Part shown: positions 7,676-13,221 of the stretch, piece after piece
Numbering within the stretch: position 1 is the stretch's first letter
Layout: every line of letters begins with the position of its first letter
Assembly (NCBI GenBank): GCA_964492135.1
Contig: CAZBJW010000051.1
Location: 1-20,350, forward strand
DNA from: CAYGAW01 sp964492135
GTDB lineage: Bacteria > Chloroflexota > Anaerolineae > UBA7937 > B3-Chlor
Length of the DNA stretch: 20,350 nt
Direction: 5' to 3'
Translations under genes and position numbers: made by a program
Notes under the pieces: model-generated
What the model was told of the DNA's origin: nothing
The model's input: only the letters and a program-made list of their open reading frames with translations
The model's database searches: none

Positions 7676-8707
7676 TCAGCCTTCCTTGCGTATCCACCAT
7701 CGTGTCAGCACCGTGGCGGGCACGAGGATCATCAACAGGACGACCAGGATCAACTCTGCCAGTCGGAGTGGCGACAGCGGCAAGGTGGCCGCCTCACCAT
7801 AGGTCATATTGGCTTCCGGCGGTTCCTCGGCAGGGAGCTCGGCTGCGGCCACGACCTCTGATGTCGGAGTCGGTGCGCTGGACGGTTCCCGCTTTGCTGC
7901 CTCTGGCACCCCGGTGACCTGGGGCTCTGGAGTGGCTTCTGCCTCTTCGGCCCCAGCGGTGGCAGCAGGTGACGGTGTTTCAGCGGGAGTGCTGGTATCC
8001 TCAGTCTCCCCAGCGCCGGCAGCTACTTGGTGCTCGTTAGTTCGCGGGCCTGGCGTCGCCGCTGCCGTCGGGGTACACGCGGGTGCGGTGCCTTCCACCG
8101 TAGCCTCTGGAGTGGTCACGTCTTGCGCCGCCGGGGCCCGGTACTCGCCTGGGGGTTCGGGGGGCGTTGGAGCGGGTGTTGGAGGCTCCTCTGCAGCTAG
8201 AGGCGCGAGTGTTTCGGCCTCGGCCTCCCCATCCCTGCCCTCGCCGATCAGCGGCTCCCCCTGGGTAGGGGCATACATCTCGGTCGGCATGGCGAGGGCC
8301 CTCTCTTCCGATGGCGGGAGGGGAGCGAGAGCTCCCATCGGAAAGCCGCCCATGAACTGCGAGGTTACCTCGCCTCCAATGAGCAGGATCAGAAGGAGGG
8401 CGGCCAGTGCTGTGGCTCCTTTCAGCAAGCCGTAGCCCCAGGAGGGTGACGCCGCTCTGACCTTGGGCTTCACTATTGCCGGGCGCAGGGCAAAGGAACG
8501 AGGTGCTGGGACGGCCGGCAGTTCTTCTAGGAGAGCCACCGTCTGCCTTAGTGTGGAGAGACTGTCGCTGCAGGCGCGGCACTTCTCGAGATGTTCCTCC
8601 ACGCTGGCCTTCTCTTGGGCCGACAATTCTCCGTCCAAGTACGCTGAAAGGGACTCCTCCACCCATTCATGTTTCGATTTGCCCATCTTCCTGAGGAAAT
8701 CAAACAT
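7676..8707 (-). CDS. Zinc-finger anti-sigma factor with Pro/Thr-rich loop and two membrane segments
   Basis: The 343-residue product starts with a cytoplasmic anti-sigma domain carrying EEHLEKCRAC (His39, Cys43, Cys46), the H-x3-C-x2-C signature of zinc-binding ZAS anti-sigma factors. A first membrane segment spans about residues 92-112. Some 200 residues rich in Pro, Thr, Ala and Glu follow, then a second membrane segment near 313-335 and a WWIRKEG tail. The large linker is therefore probably outside the membrane. The ATG at 8707 is preferred to the one at 8719 because GAGGA lies seven bases upstream. It overlaps the sigma gene's stop by eight bases, so translation of the pair should be coupled. 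It is expected to hold the neighbouring sigma factor inactive until an envelope signal arrives. The inducing signal is unknown. Confidence 0.9.
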   Translation of the reverse strand: MFDFLRKMGKSKHEWVEESLSAYLDGELSAQEKASVEEHLEKCRACSDSLSTLRQTVALLEELPAVPAPRSFALRPAIVKPKVRAASPSWGYGLLKGATALAALLLILLIGGEVTSQFMGGFPMGALAPLPPSEERALAMPTEMYAPTQGEPLIGEGRDGEAEAETLAPLAAEEPPTPAPTPPEPPGEYRAPAAQDVTTPEATVEGTAPACTPTAAATPGPRTNEHQVAAGAGETEDTSTPAETPSPAATAGAEEAEATPEPQVTGVPEAAKREPSSAPTPTSEVVAAAELPAEEPPEANMTYGEAATLPLSPLRLAELILVVLLMILVPATVLTRWWIRKEG

Positions 8708-9302
8708 CTTGGTCCTCATCCTTAAGACGATACCGAGCGGGCAAAAGTTCCCCTTGATCCAGCAGATAGTCGCGCAGACCGGCGCGAGCCCGGCTCAGAC
8801 GCGACTTGACGGTTCCCACTGAGACGCCAGTGGCCTCGGCTATCTCCCTGTAGCTCATACCCTGCACGTCCGACAGCACCAAAGTCACACGTTGATCGAA
8901 AGTCAGGCTGCCAATGCCCTCCTGTATCGTCTGGCCCAGTTCGTGGCGCAGTGCGCGTTCCTCTGGGCTCTCCCCGCCGTTGACGAAATGGGAGGAGTGA
9001 TCGGTGTCAGTGTACACCGCCTCCAGGGAGCTGGTGGGACGTCGCTTGTGTAGTCGTAGCTGATCGTAACAGGCGTTGGTCACGATGCGCAGCAGCCAGG
9101 CCTTGAAGGAGCCACCCTTGAACTTGGCGATTGCTTGGAAAGCGGAGAGGAATGCATCCTGGCTGGCGTCTGCTGCCGCTTCGGGATCGCTGAGGATGCG
9201 GTAGGCCAGGTTATAGACCATGTCCTGATGGTGTGCTACCAGTTGGTTGAAGGCTCGCGTGTCGCCCCGGCTGGCAGAGGCGATCAAGGCCTCTTCGTCC
9301 AC
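8700..9302 (-). CDS. ECF-family RNA polymerase sigma factor
   Basis: The 200-residue protein has the two domains of extracytoplasmic-function sigma factors. Region 2 is about residues 16-86, with DMVYNLAYRIL, DASQDAFLSAFQAI and FKAWLLRIVTNACYD. Region 4 is about 132-182, with LTFDQRVTLVLSDVQGMSYREIAEATGVSVGTVKSRLSRAR split over the -35 recognition helix. Regions 1 and 3 are missing, as usual in this class. The start is a GTG at 9302 with only a weak AGGG site, so initiation may be inefficient. It is followed by its overlapping anti-sigma gene. The start codon abuts the -35 box of the divergent tRNA promoter, which leaves almost no room for its own leader. No autoregulatory ECF promoter was clear. 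Confidence 0.95.
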   Translation of the reverse strand: MDEEALIASASRGDTRAFNQLVAHHQDMVYNLAYRILSDPEAAADASQDAFLSAFQAIAKFKGGSFKAWLLRIVTNACYDQLRLHKRRPTSSLEAVYTDTDHSSHFVNGGESPEERALRHELGQTIQEGIGSLTFDQRVTLVLSDVQGMSYREIAEATGVSVGTVKSRLSRARAGLRDYLLDQGELLPARYRLKDEDQDV

Positions 9303-9331
9303 TTGACTAACCCTGCGGTCTGGTCTATACT
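9303..9331 (+). promoter_or_regulatory. Sigma-70 promoter for tRNA-Leu
   Basis: TTGACT (9303-9308) and TATACT (9326-9331) have a 17-bp spacer, putting the start near 9338, about eight bases before the mature tRNA. The -35 box directly adjoins the divergent sigma factor start codon. Confidence 0.85.
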
Positions 9332-9345
9332 AGGCGTGAAGAGGG

Positions 9346-9434
9346 GCCGAAGTGGCGGAACAGGCAGACGCGACGGTCTCAAAAACCGTTGAGGGGTGAC
9401 CCTCATGTGGGTTCGAGTCCCACCTTCGGCACCA
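9346..9434 (+). tRNA. tRNA-Leu (anticodon CAA)
   Basis: Acceptor strands GCCGAAG (9346-9352) and CTTCGGC (9424-9430) pair fully, followed by A and an encoded CCA end. The anticodon stem ACGGT/ACCGT encloses CTCAAAA, giving anticodon CAA for UUG codons. A long variable arm (TGAGGG GTGA CCCTCA) identifies a class II tRNA, and GTGGG-TTCGAGT-CCCAC is the T arm. The genome-encoded CCA is notable but common in bacteria. Confidence 0.97.
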
Positions 9435-9604
9435 GTCATTATAGCAGCTTTTGCGCACCGCAGCTAGGGTTCAAAGATGCGAGCTGCACATGAATACACT
9501 TGGCGATAGGGCCATGATTGGGGCGAACCGACCAGCCAGTCTACCACGAAGCGGCTGAGCGTCGGTTCTCTTTATTACTACTCTATGCGTAGGTGACGCA
9601 AACG

Positions 9605-10672
9605 ATGAAGGTCTGGAAAGCGGTGTTGTCGTTGGTTCTGGTGGGAGTGGCCTTGGGCCTGGGACTGGGCTTCCTCATCGGTTGGGGTCTCTGGCCAGTC
9701 GAATACTATGACACCGACCCCGTCGACCTGAAGGTGGAGCACAAGGAAGAGTACATAGTTCTAGTGAGCGCCACCTATGCTCTCAACGGCGACTTGGACC
9801 AGGCCAACGAGAGGCTGGCCAAGCTAGAGGAGGAAGACATCGGCCGAGTGGTAGCGGATCTGGCCCAGCAGTACTTGCAGCGCGGTGAGGACACGACGAC
9901 AACGCGCAACCTGGTGATGCTGGCCGACGCGCTGGGTTCCAGCACCGAAGCGATGCTGGCCTATGTTGCCACGCCTACCTTGGCACCGACGTTCACTTCC
10001 ACGCCCACGGAGACGCCGACGCAGACGCCGACCGCGACAGCCACTGCCGTGCCCAGTGCGACGCCTGCGCCCCCTACCCCGACTGATACACCCAGCCCGC
10101 CCACTCCGACTTTCACCATAGTGCCACCCACCAATACACCCCAGCCTGCCACACCAACCGCTACTTCCGTCCCTGCGACCGAGCCGCCGGTGGCGAGTTG
10201 CCCAGGTCGACCAGGGGTCACTATCATCGACATAAGTGCTCAGCTACGCGATTGGGCTTGGCTACACTCGACTTTCGGAGCAGTTGGAATGCAGGAGGCC
10301 GTCAATTGCGCCGGGGCCGCTGTGTATGCGGTGGACACGCTGCGGGAGAAACACGACGTCTCGCTGAGAGTGACAGTGCTTGATCGTTTCGGGAACCGAG
10401 TGCCCAACGTCCCGGTCGCCTTCTTTGGATTCCCTGATTCCGTTGATACCCCGGGCGCGTGCCGTCCCAATGCCCATGTGGTGTACACCGACCAACAAGG
10501 TGAGGCCAACGTGCCCATGGGGTGGGGCAGTGCCTACATACCCCCAGGCGCTGGCTACCACGCGGTATGGGTAATGGGTTCTCTGGCCAGCGATTGCGTC
10601 ACGGGGCTGGGGATGGTTGACTACACTGAGCACTGGCATCTTAATGTCACTTTTCGAGAGGTGGGTCCGTAA
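9605..10672 (+). CDS. Membrane-anchored protein with Pro/Thr-rich linker, paralogue 1
   Basis: The 355-residue product begins with a membrane segment (about 7-30) followed by WPVEYYDTDPVDLKVEHKEEY, which recurs almost unchanged in the gene at 10889. The next ~80 residues are helical and look tetratricopeptide-like (ATYALNGDLDQANERLAKL), but no domain can be assigned firmly. A linker rich in TPT/TPTATAT (about 121-195) leads to a C-terminal domain with CPGRPGV, VTVLDRFGNRVPNVPVAFFGFP and VYTDQQGEANVPMG. That wording fits an Ig-like or carboxypeptidase-regulatory-like beta-sandwich. The likely topology is N-terminus in, remainder outside. The ATG at 9605 is preferred over a GTG at 9593 because AGGTG lies nine bases before it. 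I do not recognise a named function. Confidence 0.85.
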   Translation: MKVWKAVLSLVLVGVALGLGLGFLIGWGLWPVEYYDTDPVDLKVEHKEEYIVLVSATYALNGDLDQANERLAKLEEEDIGRVVADLAQQYLQRGEDTTTTRNLVMLADALGSSTEAMLAYVATPTLAPTFTSTPTETPTQTPTATATAVPSATPAPPTPTDTPSPPTPTFTIVPPTNTPQPATPTATSVPATEPPVASCPGRPGVTIIDISAQLRDWAWLHSTFGAVGMQEAVNCAGAAVYAVDTLREKHDVSLRVTVLDRFGNRVPNVPVAFFGFPDSVDTPGACRPNAHVVYTDQQGEANVPMGWGSAYIPPGAGYHAVWVMGSLASDCVTGLGMVDYTEHWHLNVTFREVGP

Positions 10673-10693
10673 GACCCCTTTCGGCGGAGGCTG

Positions 10694-10876
10694 ATGGGTG
10701 CACAGGGAGGCAAAGGATGGCTTCCGTTGGTTCTGCTGGTTGTGGTTTCAGGGATCGTGTTGACAGTCGGCCCACTGTCGCCGTGGTGGTTCTGCCGCCG
10801 GCAAATGGAACAGCCTGAGATGGCGCCATCGTACGCCCCTTTTCTCCTCACCTTTCAGCGCACTTGCGAGCCGTGA
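10694..10876 (+). CDS. Small single-pass membrane protein, unknown function
   Basis: This 60-codon frame lies between two paralogous genes with 21 and 12 bases to either side. It starts with ATG after GGAGG, though the spacing of three bases is tight. Residues about 8-28 (WLPLVLLVVVSGIVLTVGPLS) form a clear membrane segment, followed by a short polar tail. The fit into the gap, the ribosome site and the membrane segment support a real gene; no homologue is recognised. An antisense frame over the same bases has no such signals. Confidence 0.6.
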   Translation: MGAQGGKGWLPLVLLVVVSGIVLTVGPLSPWWFCRRQMEQPEMAPSYAPFLLTFQRTCEP

Positions 10877-10888
10877 GGGTTAGTTGCC

Positions 10889-11788
10889 ATGCTAGGTGAT
10901 CCGCGTCTCAGACACTTGCTGGCCTTCGTTGTGGGCTTTGGTCTTGGTCTGGGCATCGGCTTGCTGATCACATGGGTGGTCTGGCCCGTAGAGTACTACG
11001 ATACTGACCCCTTCGACCTGCGCGACGAGCACAAGGACGAGTACGTGGTGATGATAGGTGCTGCATACTGTCAGGACGGCGACCTGGAGTTGGCTACCCA
11101 TAGACTGAATCAACTAGGTTTCGACGATGCAAGGCAGGTCGTGGTGCGACTCTTCCAGAGATACGAAGAAGCTGGATACGGAGAAGAGACGCGCTGCCTG
11201 GCTCTGCTCGCCTATGATGTCGGCGTGGAGGACGTGGCTCTGCTGCCGTACATCGAAACACCGACCGCAACTCCTGAAATCATCGTCGCCCCGACTGCCA
11301 CGCCCACTGTAGAAGCCACCCTCGCGCCAACGCCTACAGAGATTCCTCTAGAACTAACGCCTACACCCACGGAACCCCCTCCTGGGCTCAGCGCTACGCC
11401 GACCCAACCGCCGCCGACTGTGTCTCCGACTTCCACGCCCGGGGCGGATGTTGATTTCCAGGTTGCGGAGCAAAACGATCTGGGCTGCAGCGCTGAAGCA
11501 GCCGGCGACTACATCCTGGTGTACGTTCGGGACGAGGAGGGAAGGGGTCTCGCCGGCGTGGAGGTCATGGTTTCAGGGCCTGAGGGGGAGGATTCCTTTT
11601 TCACCGGCCTCAAGCCAGAGGTAGGTCCGGGCTTCGCTGACTTCTTGGTCACAGCCCCAGGCACTTACACCGTCCAGGTGCTCGACGGTGCGAGCCAGAC
11701 GGCAGAAGGACTGACGTTTGAGGATACCTGTCCAGCGGAGAGCCCCTATCACTCGTGGCGAGTCGTGTTCAGACGGACTACACAGTAG
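10889..11788 (+). CDS. Membrane-anchored protein with Pro/Thr-rich linker, paralogue 2
   Basis: The 299-residue product shares its opening architecture with the gene at 9605: a membrane segment (about 11-33), then WPVEYYDTDPFDLRDEHKDEY and a helical ~80-residue region with CQDGDLELATHRLNQL. A Thr/Pro linker (about 126-188) leads to a short C-terminal beta-sandwich with YILVYVRDEEGRGLAGVEV, GFADFLVTAPGTYTVQVLDG, a carboxypeptidase-regulatory/Ig-like pattern. Only the N-terminal part is shared between the paralogues; their C-terminal domains differ. GAGGG lies nine bases before the ATG and overlaps the stop of the small membrane gene, so the three genes read as one operon. Its stop overlaps the convergent oxidoreductase gene by 11 bases, with no terminator between. 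Confidence 0.87.
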   Translation: MLGDPRLRHLLAFVVGFGLGLGIGLLITWVVWPVEYYDTDPFDLRDEHKDEYVVMIGAAYCQDGDLELATHRLNQLGFDDARQVVVRLFQRYEEAGYGEETRCLALLAYDVGVEDVALLPYIETPTATPEIIVAPTATPTVEATLAPTPTEIPLELTPTPTEPPPGLSATPTQPPPTVSPTSTPGADVDFQVAEQNDLGCSAEAAGDYILVYVRDEEGRGLAGVEVMVSGPEGEDSFFTGLKPEVGPGFADFLVTAPGTYTVQVLDGASQTAEGLTFEDTCPAESPYHSWRVVFRRTTQ

Positions 11789-12881
11789 CCACTGACTGCT
11801 GTTCCCGGTTCGGATCCCGGCAGGTGATGCCGTACTCACCAGGCGGCGGCCAGCAGCGGTTGCAGGAGATGCACGAGGCGCGGTCCTGACCCTCGCGGAA
11901 CCGTACTGGAAGGTCTGGCTCACGGATGAGCGGGCGGGACATGGAGATGAAGTCAGCGCTGCCCTCTTGTAGGATGTCCGCCATAACTTGCTTGGACCGC
12001 ATGCCACCGACCAGTATGATGGGCAGGTCGGTGGCGCCTCGGGCCGCGCGGGCGCCATCCAGGAAGTAGGCTTCTTCCTCAGGACGGAGTATGTCCTTGC
12101 GGACACTGGTCCTCCCAATGCCTCCGCTAATCTCCAGCGCGTTGATACCCCAGTCCGCCAGATGGCGTACAATCTCCACGCTGTCTGTCAGGGTGTTGCC
12201 GTCCCGAACGTAATCCTCCATCCCGAGCTTGATCAGGACGGGGTAGTCCTCTCCCACTCGGTCGCGGACAGATGCGGCCACCTCTTCCAGAAGACGCATT
12301 CTGCGTGCCGGGGTGCCGCCCCAACGGTCCCTGCGCCAGTTTGCCGCAGGCGAGTTGAACTGGTTGATCAGATAGCCGTGAGCGGCGTGGATCTGCACTC
12401 CGTCGAAACCTGCGGCCTTGGCGCGCCCTGCAGCGTCACCGAAGGCAGATATGATCTCTTGAATCCCTTGTTCATCCAATTCCTGGGGGCGCTCCCCGCC
12501 CTTGGCGAGGGCTATCGCCGATGGAGCCACTGGCGGACCAGGTATCGCTTCGGGGGGGCACTGCCTCCCGCCGTGGTTGATCTGCACGACCACTCGACCG
12601 CCTTCCTCGTGGACTGCCTCGGTGAGCATCTCCAGGGAGGGAATGAGGTCGTCGCGGTGAATGCCGGTCATGTGCAAGTTGGATCGACCTCCCTCGTGGA
12701 CGAAGGCGTGTCCAGTGATGATGAGCCCGATTCCACCCCGTGTTAGTTCTCGGTATAGATCGGCCAGGGCCTGTTCCGGCTTGCCAGCTAAGTCACTCAT
12801 GTACTCCGCAGTTGCCGAGCGTATCAGGCGGTTCGGCAACTGTAGACTACCGATACTCCCAGGTTCGAACAGTGCGGTCAT
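11778..12881 (-). CDS. NADH:flavin oxidoreductase, old yellow enzyme family, with Fe-S-type Cys cluster
   Basis: The 367-residue protein is the FMN-binding TIM-barrel domain of the old yellow enzyme/2,4-dienoyl-CoA reductase family. It opens with LFEPGSIGSLQLPNRLIRSATAE, has VVVQINHGGRQ (97-107), the strongly conserved DGVQIHAAHGYLINQFNSP block (160-178) with RRDRWGGT after it, and the FMN-phosphate region ILVGGMRS / ADFISMSRPLI. The C-terminus has CISCNRC (Cys337, 340, 343) and Cys354, matching the iron-sulfur ligands of the dienoyl-CoA reductase branch, though that branch usually has C-x2-C-x3-C. The FAD/NAD domains of the full-length reductase are absent. ATG 12881 follows GGAGAG eight bases upstream; the longer frame from 12896 lacks a ribosome site. 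The substrate is unknown, with enoate or enoyl-type alkenes likely. Confidence 0.92.
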   Translation of the reverse strand: MTALFEPGSIGSLQLPNRLIRSATAEYMSDLAGKPEQALADLYRELTRGGIGLIITGHAFVHEGGRSNLHMTGIHRDDLIPSLEMLTEAVHEEGGRVVVQINHGGRQCPPEAIPGPPVAPSAIALAKGGERPQELDEQGIQEIISAFGDAAGRAKAAGFDGVQIHAAHGYLINQFNSPAANWRRDRWGGTPARRMRLLEEVAASVRDRVGEDYPVLIKLGMEDYVRDGNTLTDSVEIVRHLADWGINALEISGGIGRTSVRKDILRPEEEAYFLDGARAARGATDLPIILVGGMRSKQVMADILQEGSADFISMSRPLIREPDLPVRFREGQDRASCISCNRCWPPPGEYGITCRDPNREQQSVATV

Positions 12882-12939
12882 GTCGTAGCTCTCCATGCGG
12901 GTCGTGGGCAAGGAACGCAGTTGTCTTGAACTTGGCACG

Positions 12940-12968
12940 AATATAGCACATGGAAAAGGATCGGGCAA
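12940..12968 (-). promoter_or_regulatory. Sigma-70 promoter for the oxidoreductase
   Basis: On the minus strand, TTGCCC (12963-12968) and TATATT (12940-12945) are separated by 17 bp, predicting a start near 12933 and a leader of about 52 bases. Confidence 0.68.
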
Positions 12969-13091
12969 AGACTCGGCCTCTTCTACCTGGACGGGAGGTT
13001 TGGGAGACAAAGCCGTTTCCAAGCTTGATGCGTCTGTACCCAGCAGACGGCTGTGTCGAGTCAGTATGCACATCGCCGGGCTGTACTGCGT

Positions 13092-13120
13092 TTGACAAGC
13101 GCAGCACGACTTGATATACT
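13092..13120 (+). promoter_or_regulatory. Sigma-70 promoter for the chelatase
   Basis: TTGACA (13092-13097) and TATACT (13115-13120) have a 17-bp spacer. The match is 11/12, with a start near 13127 and a leader of about 95 bases. Confidence 0.85.
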
Positions 13121-13173
13121 TGAAGAGGTGGAGGGGGTCGTTCTCGCGGCATTCGCGCGGAATCATCCCCTCA

Positions 13174-13192
13174 TCTTCTCTTGGAGAGAAGA
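13174..13192 (+). other. Leader stem-loop before the chelatase ribosome site
   Basis: TCTTCTCT and AGAGAAGA form a perfect 8-bp stem with a 3-base loop, ending about 16 bases before the GGGAG ribosome site. A longer G-rich/C-rich pairing (GAGGGG near 13131 with CCCCTC near 13167) can form upstream of it. No cobalamin riboswitch B12 box was seen. Confidence 0.4.
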
Positions 13193-13221
13193 GATCCCGA
13201 AGCTAGCAGGGAGATGTGTCT

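Larger units (their letters stand above)
12882..13221. other. Divergent intergenic region of 340 bases
   Basis: This gap separates the divergent oxidoreductase and chelatase genes and holds one promoter for each (entered separately). A hairpin in the chelatase leader is also entered. The 120 bases between the two promoters (12969-13091) show no gene or repeat I can support. Confidence 0.7.

Noticed and set aside
7809..8435. 208-codon plus-strand Ala/Gly/Ser/Val-rich frame
   Set aside because: Mirror of the Pro/Thr/Glu-rich linker of the anti-sigma factor.
11988..12746. 252-codon plus-strand frame
   Set aside because: Antisense to the oxidoreductase, which has a conserved TIM-barrel sequence.
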